From: Sinisalibacter lacisalsi
GTDB lineage: Bacteria > Pseudomonadota > Alphaproteobacteria > Rhodobacterales > Rhodobacteraceae
NCBI RefSeq assembly: GCF_014640115.1
Contig: NZ_BMGI01000001.1
Location: 394,501-458,500 of the forward strand
Direction: 5' to 3'
DNA length: 64,000 bases
Position numbers and translations under genes: made by a program. Positions 49,701 through 58,862 of the stretch are shown in pieces (within the stretch, counting starts at the first letter, position 1; each line of letters opens with the position of its first letter). The notes beneath the pieces were generated by a model. The model had not been told where the DNA came from. It made no database searches and saw nothing but the letters and a program-made list of their open reading frames with translations.

Positions 49701-50570
49701 ATGATCGGGCTCATCGGTATCGCGATGATCTTCATTATGGTGTTCGGTGGGTATCTCGCCGCCGGCGGGAAGATGGGAATCATTCTCAAATCCCTTCCCT
49801 TCGAGTTCACGATGATCGGTGGCGCCGCCGCCGGCGCCTTCGTGATCTCGAACGACGTGGCCGCGATCAAGCAGACGATGCGCACCATCGGCCGGGTCTT
49901 CAAGGGCCCGCGCTGGAAGCCCCAGGATTACAAGGATCTGCTTTGCCTCCTGTTCGAGTTGATCCGTCAGGCGCGCCAGAACGCCGTGGCCCTCGAGGAG
50001 CATATCGAAACACCCGAGGAGAGCGCGATCTTCACAAGGTATCCGCGGATTCTGGAAGACCGCGAAGCGATAGAACTGATCTGCGACACGTTGCGCTCCG
50101 CGTCCATGAACTACGATGACCCGCACCAGGTGGAGGAGGTCCTGGAAAAGCGCATCGAGGCGAGTTTTCATCATTCACAGCACCCCAGCCATGCGCTGCA
50201 ATCCGTCGCCGATGCGTTGCCTGCGCTGGGCATCGTTGCCGCCGTGCTTGGGGTTATCAAGACGATGGGCTCGATCGACCAACCACCGGAAATCCTCGGC
50301 AAACTCATCGGTGGCGCGCTGGTGGGCACCTTCCTCGGTGTCTTCCTGGCCTACGGGCTGGTTGGCCCCTTCGCGTTGAAGCTCAAGACGGTGTCGGAAG
50401 AGGATGCCCATTTCTACCAGCTGATCCGGGAAGTCCTGGTGGCCAACCTGCACAACCATTCGACCAATATCTGCATCGAGGTCGGCCGGCAGAATACACC
50501 GGGCCATGTGCGGCCCGGGTTCGCCGAGCTCGAAGAAGCGCTCAAGGCGGTCAAGAAAGACGCGGCATGA
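49701..50570 (+). CDS. motA: MotA flagellar stator protein
   Basis: MotA is the four-helix partner of MotB in the proton-driven stator. The 289-aa protein has paired helices at the start (MIGLIGIAMIFIMVFGGYLAAGG, then TMIGGAAAGAFVIS) and a large cytoplasmic loop. Helices 3-4 carry the conserved LPALGIVAAVLGVIKTMGS and GTFLGVFLAYGLVGP sequences. The start follows AGGAGCGACAGG. It overlaps the 810-aa gene downstream by four bases, which makes that protein a likely motility partner. Confidence 0.95.
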   Translation: MIGLIGIAMIFIMVFGGYLAAGGKMGIILKSLPFEFTMIGGAAAGAFVISNDVAAIKQTMRTIGRVFKGPRWKPQDYKDLLCLLFELIRQARQNAVALEEHIETPEESAIFTRYPRILEDREAIELICDTLRSASMNYDDPHQVEEVLEKRIEASFHHSQHPSHALQSVADALPALGIVAAVLGVIKTMGSIDQPPEILGKLIGGALVGTFLGVFLAYGLVGPFALKLKTVSEEDAHFYQLIREVLVANLHNHSTNICIEVGRQNTPGHVRPGFAELEEALKAVKKDAA

Positions 50571-52999
50571 CCCGGATTCTGCTCCTTGCTTTCCTGCTTG
50601 GGCTGCCGTCCAACCTGGTGGCGCAACCGGTGACCGTTCGTTCCGGCGACCATGCCGGGTTCTCCCGCTTGCTGATCAATTTCGACGTCGAAGCGGAATG
50701 GGAATTCGGCCGGGTAGACAACGGGTTCGAGTTTCGCCCGGCGAACAAGACGTTGCGATACGATCTCTCGCCTGTCTTCGAGCTGATAACCCGGGACCGG
50801 ATCGTTGAAGTCGAAGACCTGGGAGGGGGCCGCTTGTTCCTTCGCGTGGATTGCGACTGCCACGGCGATGCCTTTGACCTCCGAGGTGGCCAGGTCGTTC
50901 TTGATATCAAGGATGGTCCGCCGCCGAACGCGCAATCTCGTTTCGAGCAATCGCTTGCCGATCCGGCAGATACGCCGATGCCCGACAGGGAGCAGGAGCC
51001 CTCGCCGCGTGTGGAAACCTTGCCGGCTTTCACGACGACGGGCCGGTTGCCGGTGTCTTCCCGTGATCGGGCCGGGTTGCCGTTGACGATACCGCGGCAT
51101 CTAGGCGATCCGGTTTCACCGGAAGGTGCCGCGCCCCGGGTCGAGACGTTTTTCGAAATCGCGACACCCGACAAAGGCGCCGGCCAGCCGGCTGCGGACG
51201 CCGAAACCGCGGAGGCGGCGGCGCCAACAGGGGCGGTGCCAGGCAGGGACCGCGTGCCGGAGATCGAGACGGCCTTGCTCGAGCAGATCGCGCGCGCCGC
51301 CGGGCAGGGACTGTTGGAGGCGGACCTGAAACCGCTTGATGAAAACGTCGCGCCGCCACCGGAGCCGCGTTCGGCAGAACCGCTGACGCCGCCGGTCGAG
51401 ACCCCTCCGGAAGAGCCGACGACGCAATCGCCGCGGGGCCATATCGAAATCGAGACAGGGGTGGACCGCGCCACCGCGCGGGGCCGACCTGATCTCGCGC
51501 AGGCGGAGCCTGGCCGCCAATGTGCACCGCCGGAGCATTTCGACGTTGCGGCTTGGGGCAGTTCGAAGCTGAACCCGGGACGAGATATCGGCACCTTTCG
51601 CAGCGCGGCCATCGGCGAATTCGACTCGGTCAGCAGCGAAGGGATCACGGGCCTTGTGCGGCACTATGTTTTCATGACCTTCGGCGCAGAGGCCAAGGCG
51701 CTGATCCGCCGTTACCCGAACCGGGTCGCGCAAGCGGATGTTCTGGCGATGATGGCCGACGTGATGGACAGCGGTTTTTCCGCGACTGCGTCGGCCTATG
51801 TCGAGCAAATGCAGTGCCCGTCGCACACGGCGTTGTGGGCCGTGCTCGCGCAACCTGCCTTGTCGGGAGCTGATCCCATCAACACGGAGGCCGTCACCCT
51901 CGCGTTCGCGGGGCTGCCGCGACATCTGCGGGATCACCTCGGGCCGGGGCTTTCCGAAAAGCTTCTGAATGCCGGAGATCGTGCCACCGCCGACATGGTC
52001 AGAAACGCAACGGGGCGCGGCACCAGCAAAGAGGCGTCCGAGATCGAGGCTCTGAACGCCAGCTTCGACATCCTGCGCGGTGAGCCCGATCTCGGGCGCG
52101 CACGTCTTGATACGGTGATCGCCCGGGCTGATGACGTCCTTCCCGAGGCATTGCTCAAGAGCGTCGAGGCGACCTTGGTAGAAGGCGGCGCCGTGCCACA
52201 GGAACGGATATCGCTTCTCGAAAGCCTGGCTTATGAAAGGCGGGGCAGCGCAGGGGCGGCCCGCTTTCTGGCCGCAGCGGTGCGGGCGCATGCCTCGGTA
52301 TCCAGCTTCGACGCCGCGTTCGCGCGCCTGTCGGATCGGGCGCAGGGGCTGGACGAGACGGACGCGGAACATGCCGTTCTGAGGCAGGAGCTGTTCCGGC
52401 GTTTGGCGGATGACAGCGCCGACGCCACGTTTCTCCGGCTTCTTTTGCCTCGACTCGATGATGCCGTCGGCTTGCCCGCAGAGGACCGGCGCCGACTAGC
52501 TGCACGCCTTCTCGATCTCGGCTTGCCGCTGCCCGGGCGCCGCTTGCTTGGCGGTGATGGCGATCTCCCGGAGCCACTGGACCGGCTGCTCTATGCGCGC
52601 GCGGCCTTGATGGAGGGTCGGCCAGACGTGGCCATCGGCTATCTCGCCGGGATCGATGGGGAAGATGCGGGCCGCCTTCGGGCCTCTGCACTGGAGCGGG
52701 CATCGGACCATGCCGGAGCTTTGCGCGCCCACCTGGCCAACGGAGACGGCGCCTTGGGAGAGAACGCGGCCTGGCGTGGCGGGCTGTGGGAAGACCTTAC
52801 GAACATGGGCGAGGGGCCAAGGCGCGATGCGGCCATGCTCATGATCGCGCGCGATGGCGCCGCGGATGGCGCCGCGTTGTCGCCTTCCACGCCCCTCGCC
52901 AGTTCGACGGCCCTGATCGAGAACAGCCGCGAGGCACGCGCGGTCCTGGATCGTCTGCTGCAATCCACCGAAGTTCCACGACCCGCAGATGCACCCTGA
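50567..52999 (+). CDS. Large exported protein of unknown function in the flagellar cluster (810 aa)
   Basis: An N-terminal signal peptide (residues 1-19, cleavage near LVAQ) is followed by a beta-rich domain (20-125, AMIN-like in feel: FSRLLINFDVEAEWEFGR, LFLRVDCDCHGDAFDLRGG). Then comes a long Pro/Glu/Ala linker (about 130-310) and an alpha-helical C-terminal solenoid of TPR-like character (about 340-810). It is coupled to motA by ATGA and precedes a lytic transglycosylase gene. I do not know a named family. A periplasmic role in placing the stator or motor in the cell wall is inferred from layout and neighbours only. Confidence 0.75.
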   Translation: MTRILLLAFLLGLPSNLVAQPVTVRSGDHAGFSRLLINFDVEAEWEFGRVDNGFEFRPANKTLRYDLSPVFELITRDRIVEVEDLGGGRLFLRVDCDCHGDAFDLRGGQVVLDIKDGPPPNAQSRFEQSLADPADTPMPDREQEPSPRVETLPAFTTTGRLPVSSRDRAGLPLTIPRHLGDPVSPEGAAPRVETFFEIATPDKGAGQPAADAETAEAAAPTGAVPGRDRVPEIETALLEQIARAAGQGLLEADLKPLDENVAPPPEPRSAEPLTPPVETPPEEPTTQSPRGHIEIETGVDRATARGRPDLAQAEPGRQCAPPEHFDVAAWGSSKLNPGRDIGTFRSAAIGEFDSVSSEGITGLVRHYVFMTFGAEAKALIRRYPNRVAQADVLAMMADVMDSGFSATASAYVEQMQCPSHTALWAVLAQPALSGADPINTEAVTLAFAGLPRHLRDHLGPGLSEKLLNAGDRATADMVRNATGRGTSKEASEIEALNASFDILRGEPDLGRARLDTVIARADDVLPEALLKSVEATLVEGGAVPQERISLLESLAYERRGSAGAARFLAAAVRAHASVSSFDAAFARLSDRAQGLDETDAEHAVLRQELFRRLADDSADATFLRLLLPRLDDAVGLPAEDRRRLAARLLDLGLPLPGRRLLGGDGDLPEPLDRLLYARAALMEGRPDVAIGYLAGIDGEDAGRLRASALERASDHAGALRAHLANGDGALGENAAWRGGLWEDLTNMGEGPRRDAAMLMIARDGAADGAALSPSTPLASSTALIENSREARAVLDRLLQSTEVPRPADAP

Positions 53000-53067
53000 T
53001 CCGGTTACGGTTTGGCAACCCTTCCGGGGCTAGGGTGGCATTCAACGCAAGAATTGCGGTGGATGGA

Positions 53068-53913
53068 ATGTGGAAGAACCGATCTTGGCAGGGTTTGAAC
53101 AGGCGCCGTGCGGGGAAACCCGGTGCGCCGGCCCCTGTGTCCACGTGGAAGGCGGCCTGCCGAAATCCCGGCTTTTTCCTGGTATTCGGCTTCGTTCTTG
53201 CCTCCGGTTTGGCGTTCGGCCCCGGTGCGGGATCGGCCAGCACCGACCCATCGGTGATCTGCGACCGAGCCGCAATTCTCGCGGCGAAGCGGACTGGCGT
53301 TCCGATCTCGGTTCTCAAGGCCATCATGCTGACGGAAACCGAGCGGCCTCATGGGTCCGACATGCGCCCCTGGCCCTGGGCGGTCAACATGGAGGGAGAG
53401 GGGCACTGGTTCGCCTCCGAAGCCGGGGCCAAGGGGTATGCCGAGGAGCATTTCAAACGCGGTGCCCGCAGCTTCGATGTTGGATGCTTCCAGATAAACT
53501 ACAAATGGCATCACCAGAACTTCGCCTCGCTCGACGCCATGTTCGATCCGGTGGAGAACGCGCTCTATGCGGCGCGGTTTCTTGCGACGCTTTACCGGGA
53601 AACCTCGGATTGGGGGGCTGCGGCCGGCCGGTATCACTCGAGAACACCTGAACATGCCGTCCCATACCAGGCGCGGTTTGAACGGTTTCGGGCCCGCTAT
53701 CTGGCCGAAGACCGGACCGCCTTGCCTGATCTTCTCGCGAACCTTGGGGCCGGTGCGGCGGCACCGATGGCCCCGGATGCCCGAGAGCGTCCGCAGCGCA
53801 CGAATTCCTTCCCGTTGCTTCTGAACGGCGGCGCGCGCGGAATGGGTTCGCTGGTGCCGATCTCCGGAGGACGAAACGCAAGAAGTCTCTTCGCGCCGGA
53901 CGAGGCGGGGTAG
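53068..53913 (+). CDS. Lytic transglycosylase (SLT domain) linked to the flagellum
   Basis: The 281-aa protein has a basic N-terminus and a signal/anchor helix (PGFFLVFGFVLASGLAFGPGA, residues 35-55), then an SLT-type lysozyme-like domain. The catalytic glutamate lies in KAIMLTETERPHG and the fold signature in SFDVGCFQINYKWHH and AARFLATLYRET. It would cut peptidoglycan so the rod can pass, the job done by FlgJ's muramidase half elsewhere. The start is the ATG at 53068; the upstream open frame overlaps the previous gene. It precedes flhA by 10 bases. Confidence 0.85.
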   Translation: MWKNRSWQGLNRRRAGKPGAPAPVSTWKAACRNPGFFLVFGFVLASGLAFGPGAGSASTDPSVICDRAAILAAKRTGVPISVLKAIMLTETERPHGSDMRPWPWAVNMEGEGHWFASEAGAKGYAEEHFKRGARSFDVGCFQINYKWHHQNFASLDAMFDPVENALYAARFLATLYRETSDWGAAAGRYHSRTPEHAVPYQARFERFRARYLAEDRTALPDLLANLGAGAAAPMAPDARERPQRTNSFPLLLNGGARGMGSLVPISGGRNARSLFAPDEAG

Positions 53914-53923
53914 GAACGCGCCG

Positions 53924-56008
53924 ATGAACCCGACGATTGCCCAAGTCTTTCGGCCCACGATCCTGCTCGCGCTCGCGCTCATGGCGGTGATCGTGATGAT
54001 GATCCTGCCGGTTCCAGCCTGGCTGCTGGATATTGGCCTCGCCGCCTCGTTCGCGCTCGCGATCCTGATGTTCACGGTCACGCTCTTCATCGAACGCCCG
54101 CTCGATTTCTCCGTGTTTCCGACGGTCCTGTTGGCTTCGCTCATGCTCCGGCTGTCGCTCAACGTCTCGTCCACGAAGCTGATAATCGGGGAAGGCCATA
54201 CCGGAACATCCGCCGCTGGAAACGTCATCGAGGGCTTTGCCAACTTCGTGATGGGCGGGAGCGTGTTTCTCGGCCTCGTCGTGTTCGGCGTGCTCCTGAT
54301 CGTGAATTTCATTGTTATCACGAAGGGCGCGGGGCGCATGGCCGAGGTGGGCGCGCGCTTTGCCCTCGACGGTATGCCGGGCAAACAGCTCGCCATCGAC
54401 GCCGACGTGTCTTCGGGCGCGATCACCCACGAGGAAGCCAAGGAACGCCGTGAACGTGAACAGGCCGAGACGACCTTCTTCGGCTCGCTCGACGGGGCCT
54501 CGAAATTCGTCAAGGGCGACGCGGTTGCCGGGTTGCTGATCACCCTCCTCAACCTCGTCATGGGGCTGGTGATGGGTGTGGCGATCCACGACATGGAGCT
54601 GGGCCGGGCGTTTGAAACCTACACGATCCTGACGGTCGGCGACGGGCTCGTGAGCCAGATCCCGGCAGTCATCATCTCGATCGCCTCGGCGCTGCTTCTC
54701 GCGCGCGGCGGTGCCACGGGGGCAACCGATCTTGCCCTGTTCTCGCAACTGGGGCGCCACCCCTCGGCGCTGGTGACGGTCGCGGTGCTCATGGGGCTCT
54801 TCGCGCTCGTGCCGGGCTTGCCGTTCACGCCCTTCGTCGTCGGGGCCCTGGTGCTCGGATCCGCCGCTTGGTGGGTGAGCCGCCAGTCCGGCCAGAAAGA
54901 GAAAGCGGCGAGCGATGCCGAGAAGGCCGACGCCGCCGCGCCTCGGCGCGAAACCATGGGGGATATTCTCGACCTGGAAGACATCCACGTCGAGTTCGCG
55001 AGTGATCTCGTGAACATGGTGCTCGATCCGGCGACGGGCCTGGATGCGCGCATCGCCAACATGCGCAATCACGTGGCGAGTTCCTACGGCCTGATCCTGC
55101 CGGAAATCCGGCTGACCGACGATCCATCGTTACCGCCGGGAAGCTACGTGGTGCGGATCCAGGGGGTGGAGCAGGCGCGCGACAGCCTGAAGCCGAGCCG
55201 GGTTCTGGCGATCCTTTCCGGCGCGGAAACGGATCTGCCCCCGGGCGATGACGTTGAAGAGCCCGTCTATGGCGCACCGGCGCGATGGGTTGCGCCCGAG
55301 GAGCAGGATGTCGTTGCGCTGCAGGGTGCGACGGTGGTCACCCCCACCGAGGTTCTCGCGACGCACCTGCTTGAAGTGATGAAACGAAACTTCGGACGGC
55401 TGCTCAGCATGAAAGCGCTCCGACGCCTGCTGGACGAATTCACCAATGTGTCGGACCCGGTCCGGGCCGAGGCCAACCAGCGCCTGCTGAACGAACTCGT
55501 GCCCGACAAGGTGCCGGTCGATCTCCTGCTTTCGGTCCTGCGCCTGCTGCTCGAAGAGCGGGTGTCGATCCGCAATCTCTCGCTGATCCTCGAAGCAATC
55601 GCAGAGGCCCGCCCGGTGTTTGCCGGCCCCGAGGCGATCTGCGAACATGTGCGCCAACGCCTCGGCTTCCAACTGGTTGCCGAGATCAAGCGGCCGGATG
55701 GAACGCTTCCGCTGGTTCAGCTGGCGCCGGAATGGGAGGAGGCCTTCGCCACCTACCAGATCGACGGAGAACGCGGCGGCGATATCGCCCTGCCGCCCGA
55801 AACGTTCAACCGGCTGGCGAACGGTATTGCCGAGCGCATCGCGCGGGCTGGCGAAAACGGGGCCTACCCGGCGGTTGTGACCTCCTTGCGCCGCCGCCGT
55901 TTCCTGCGCACGGTTCTGACCGCCAAGGGCATTTCCAACCCGGTGTTTTCGTTCGAGGAAATCGGTACGGAGGCGCGCCCCGCACTGGTCGGGTTGGTGC
56001 CGGCATGA
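53924..56008 (+). CDS. flhA: Flagellar export gate protein FlhA
   Basis: FlhA is the large export-gate subunit. The 694-aa protein has about eight membrane helices in residues 1-330, the conserved FHIPEP-type loop (here RMAEVGARFALDGMPGKQLAIDADVSSG in parts: GARFALDGMPGKQ, AIDADVSSGAITHEEA), and a C-terminal cytosolic domain of about 350 residues that docks chaperone-substrate pairs. It is coupled to fliR by a four-base overlap and belongs to the flhA-fliR-flhB unit. Confidence 0.96.
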   Translation: MNPTIAQVFRPTILLALALMAVIVMMILPVPAWLLDIGLAASFALAILMFTVTLFIERPLDFSVFPTVLLASLMLRLSLNVSSTKLIIGEGHTGTSAAGNVIEGFANFVMGGSVFLGLVVFGVLLIVNFIVITKGAGRMAEVGARFALDGMPGKQLAIDADVSSGAITHEEAKERREREQAETTFFGSLDGASKFVKGDAVAGLLITLLNLVMGLVMGVAIHDMELGRAFETYTILTVGDGLVSQIPAVIISIASALLLARGGATGATDLALFSQLGRHPSALVTVAVLMGLFALVPGLPFTPFVVGALVLGSAAWWVSRQSGQKEKAASDAEKADAAAPRRETMGDILDLEDIHVEFASDLVNMVLDPATGLDARIANMRNHVASSYGLILPEIRLTDDPSLPPGSYVVRIQGVEQARDSLKPSRVLAILSGAETDLPPGDDVEEPVYGAPARWVAPEEQDVVALQGATVVTPTEVLATHLLEVMKRNFGRLLSMKALRRLLDEFTNVSDPVRAEANQRLLNELVPDKVPVDLLLSVLRLLLEERVSIRNLSLILEAIAEARPVFAGPEAICEHVRQRLGFQLVAEIKRPDGTLPLVQLAPEWEEAFATYQIDGERGGDIALPPETFNRLANGIAERIARAGENGAYPAVVTSLRRRRFLRTVLTAKGISNPVFSFEEIGTEARPALVGLVPA

Positions 56009-56781
56009 CGGAAGACCTGCTCGCGCTGGCCGACTGGGTGCAAGGCTGGCTCCTGCTCGGGTTCATCGTTTTCCTGCGCGTCGGAGCCGCCATGGCACTC
56101 CTGCCCGCGTTCGGCGAAAGGTCGGTTCCCGCGCGGGTTCGCCTGATGTTGGCGATCGGGTTCACCGTCGTCGTGCTTCCGGCGGCGGGCACCCTGATCC
56201 AGCCGACAATCGCGGCACTGGCGCGGCCGGGGACTATGGTGATCACCGAGGCCATCGCCGGGCTCGCCATCGGCGGCGTGATCCGGTTGTTCTTTCTCGT
56301 TCTGCAGATCGCCGGTTCAATGGCGGCGCAGGCAACGTCGCTCGCGCAGATCTTCGGCGGCCAGAATGCCGATCCGCAACCGGCGATGGGCCATGTCCTG
56401 TTCATCGGCGGGCTCGCCCTTGCCGTCATGCTTGGCCTGCACGTGCGCTTCGCCGAAATCCTGATCCTGTCCTACGACGTGTGGCCGGCCGGTCAGCTGC
56501 CGGGGGGAGAGATTCTTTCGGCGTGGGGGCTGTCGCAGGTTGCACGGGTGTTCGGCCTTGCCCTCACCCTCGCGGCGCCCTTCCTCGTCGCGTCCCTCGT
56601 CTACAACGTGGCGCTCGGCGTCATCAACCGCGCCATGCCGCAGCTCATGGTGGCCTTTGTCGGTGCGCCGGCGATCACGGTGGGCGGCCTCGTGCTCCTG
56701 TTCCTGACTGCGCCGCTGCTTCTGGGCGTGTGGCAAACGGCCCTGACCGCCGTGCTCAACGATCCGTTCGGGGTGCCGTGA
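56005..56781 (+). CDS. fliR: Flagellar export protein FliR
   Basis: FliR is the third core subunit of the FliPQR export pore. The ATG at 56005 overlaps the flhA stop (ATGA) and gives 258 aa with about six hydrophobic segments. Family stretches include FLRVGAAMALLPAFGERSVPARVRLMLA (in parts: GAAMALLPAFGE, PARVRLMLAIGF), and ALPQLMVAF-like AMPQLMVAFVGAPA. It overlaps flhB by one base (TGATG). Confidence 0.93.
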   Translation: MTEDLLALADWVQGWLLLGFIVFLRVGAAMALLPAFGERSVPARVRLMLAIGFTVVVLPAAGTLIQPTIAALARPGTMVITEAIAGLAIGGVIRLFFLVLQIAGSMAAQATSLAQIFGGQNADPQPAMGHVLFIGGLALAVMLGLHVRFAEILILSYDVWPAGQLPGGEILSAWGLSQVARVFGLALTLAAPFLVASLVYNVALGVINRAMPQLMVAFVGAPAITVGGLVLLFLTAPLLLGVWQTALTAVLNDPFGVP

Positions 56782-57899
56782 TGGCCGAGCCGCAGGACGA
56801 TGCCGACAAGCAACACGAACCAACCCAGAAGAAGCTCGACGATGCGCGCCGCAAGGGCGAGGTGCCGCGCTCTGCAGACCTCGGGACCGCCGCGGCCTAC
56901 GGCGGTTTTCTCCTGGTCTCGGTCAGTATCGGCGCGGCCACGCTGCGGGAGACGGGGAGTTTTCTCGCCGGTCTCATCGAGCACTCCGCCTCCCTGTCTG
57001 CCGATGTGTTTTCGGGCGGGGGCAGGGTTGCCTCGGGCACGATCCTGTCGGCGCTTGGCGCCGCGTTCCTGCCCTGGTTTCTCGTTCCCGGCATATTCGT
57101 TCTGGTCGCCAATATCGCGCTGCGCAGTTTCACCGTGGCGCCCGAGAAACTGAAGCCGAAGCTCAATCGCATCAGCCTGATTGCCAACGCGAAAAACAAG
57201 TTCGGCCGTAGCGGGTTGTTCGAATTCGCCAAGAGTTTTGCCAAGCTGACGATCTTTTCGCTGGTGCTTGGCGTGTTCCTGTTCCGTCAGCTGCCGCAGA
57301 TCCTGGCCACCGTCAATCTCAGCCCGGGAATGGCGACGGTTGTGCTGCTGTCGCTCGGGGTGCGGTTCTTCGCGATCGTCCTCGTGATCGCGCTCGTCAT
57401 CGGGACCATCGACTACCTTTGGCAACGCCAGGAGCACCTGCGCAAGAACCGGATGTCGCACAAGGAGTTGATGGACGAATCCAAGCAAAGCGAGGGCGAT
57501 CCGCACATGAAGCAGCAGCGCCGTCAGCGTGGCTACGAAATCGCCATGAACCACATGCTCGGTGACGTGCCCAACGCCGACGTGGTTGTCGTCAATCCCA
57601 CCCATTACGCCGTTGCGCTCAAGTGGAGCCGCCTGCCGGGCGAGGCACCGGTCTGCGTGGCCAAGGGCGTCGACCAGATCGCCGCGCGGATCCGGGAGGC
57701 GGCATCGGAAGCCGGCGTTCCGATCCATCGCGATCCTCCCACCGCCCGCGCGATTCACGCGACCGTCGAGATCGGTGGCGAGATCCGGCCGGAGCATTAC
57801 CAGGCGATCGCGGCGGCGATCCGGTTCGCCGAAGAGATGCGACGGAAGGTGCGGGAGCGCTCCGGGCGTTCTGACGTTGAAGCGAGGCATTCGACATGA
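56781..57899 (+). CDS. flhB: Flagellar export switch protein FlhB
   Basis: FlhB controls substrate switching from hook to filament proteins. The 372-aa protein begins with the family signature (EPTQKKLDDARRKGEVPRSADL), has four membrane helices, and a cytoplasmic domain with the autocleavage motif NPTH starting at Asn272 (VVVVNPTHYAVAL). The basic ATG start shares one base with the fliR stop. It overlaps the following small gene by four bases. Confidence 0.95.
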   Translation: MAEPQDDADKQHEPTQKKLDDARRKGEVPRSADLGTAAAYGGFLLVSVSIGAATLRETGSFLAGLIEHSASLSADVFSGGGRVASGTILSALGAAFLPWFLVPGIFVLVANIALRSFTVAPEKLKPKLNRISLIANAKNKFGRSGLFEFAKSFAKLTIFSLVLGVFLFRQLPQILATVNLSPGMATVVLLSLGVRFFAIVLVIALVIGTIDYLWQRQEHLRKNRMSHKELMDESKQSEGDPHMKQQRRQRGYEIAMNHMLGDVPNADVVVVNPTHYAVALKWSRLPGEAPVCVAKGVDQIAARIREAASEAGVPIHRDPPTARAIHATVEIGGEIRPEHYQAIAAAIRFAEEMRRKVRERSGRSDVEARHST

Positions 57900-58303
57900 A
57901 AAGCGGCCTGGCTGATCTCGAAGTGCTGACGACGATGGTTCTCGACCGGGAGCTGGCGCGGCTGCGCGAGCTTGCCGAGGTCGTCCGGCAACGCCAGCGC
58001 GCCGTTGCGGACCTCGCCGAGGCCAGCAAGGATCGATCCGCCGCGCTTTTGCGTGAAGACGGGGCCGGTGATCTCGCCGCGCTCAATGGCCGTGACCCGC
58101 TTTGGCAGGCATGGCTGCACCGGGAACGGGATCAACGGCAGGCCGCGGTGGCACGGGCCATGGCTGAAATGGAAGCGCAAAGGTTGCTGGCCGGGCGCGC
58201 GTTCGGACGGGCGGACGCCGTGCGGCAGATGCGGCGTGCCGAGATCGCCACCAAGCGCGAGGTTGCAACGCGCCGGTCCATCGCCGAGCCCGGTGGGGAT
58301 TGA
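57896..58303 (+). CDS. FliJ-like coiled-coil protein
   Basis: The 135-aa protein is almost entirely helical and rich in Arg, Glu and Ala (RELARLRELAEVVRQRQRAVADLAEAS, in shorter heptads), without cysteines or membrane segments. This resembles FliJ, the cytoplasmic stalk of the export ATPase, but similarity of coiled coils is weak evidence. The position directly after flhB, with an ATGA overlap, supports a role in flagellar export. It converges with the FliL-like gene after 46 bases. Confidence 0.6.
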   Translation: MKSGLADLEVLTTMVLDRELARLRELAEVVRQRQRAVADLAEASKDRSAALLREDGAGDLAALNGRDPLWQAWLHRERDQRQAAVARAMAEMEAQRLLAGRAFGRADAVRQMRRAEIATKREVATRRSIAEPGGD

Positions 58304-58349
58304 ACCGGGACGGTAGGGCGGCGGATCGGTTTGCCGAACGCCCCCCGTG

Positions 58350-58853
58350 TCAGACGTCTTGCCGCATGATGTCGGTGATGAGAATATCGTGCACGGTCCC
58401 GGCCAAGACACTGTTCGCGGCTTCCCGCAAGGCGGTGCGCAGCGTGTCCATGTTGGGTCCGGCCGTGAAGGTGCCGTCGAAGCCGCCGGCGTTGGCATGA
58501 TCGAACAGGACCCGAAGGAAAGTGTCGCGCAGCTTGGGCTCGCGCTGGTAGACGATTTCGGAACCGCCGGTTGACATCTGAAGAGTGAGCGACAGCACGA
58601 CAAGCGCCGACACTGCGCCGTCCCGGACGACCGGGATGACGAACTGATTGTTCATCTTCACGAAATTGCCGCCGGTCTCGCCCATCTCGGGAGCGGCGAC
58701 GGGCAAGGCCACGGCGGAGGCATCGCCCGGGCAGTCGCAAGGGCATGCCGCCTGAGCTAGGTCGGGCACCGGCTCCGGGCGCAGCGCGAACCCCGCACCG
58801 ATGCCGGCACCGGCGCCGATGAACGCCAGCAGGAAGGGGATGAATTTGCCCAC
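58350..58853 (-). CDS. Second FliL-like basal body protein
   Basis: The 167-aa protein has an N-terminal membrane helix (IPFLLAFIGAGAGIGAGFAL, residues 5-24), a cysteine pair cluster (ACPCDCPGD), and a periplasmic domain of FliL character (FVKMNNQFVIPVVRDGAVSALVVLSLTLQM, in parts, and a DILITDIMRQDV end). It lies 9 bases after flgH in the same direction, so it is probably built with the L-ring genes. It is distinct from the FliL at 48019. The CPCDC motif is unusual and could bind a metal or form disulfides. Confidence 0.75.
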   Translation of the reverse strand: MGKFIPFLLAFIGAGAGIGAGFALRPEPVPDLAQAACPCDCPGDASAVALPVAAPEMGETGGNFVKMNNQFVIPVVRDGAVSALVVLSLTLQMSTGGSEIVYQREPKLRDTFLRVLFDHANAGGFDGTFTAGPNMDTLRTALREAANSVLAGTVHDILITDIMRQDV

Positions 58854-58862
58854 GGTGCGCTC

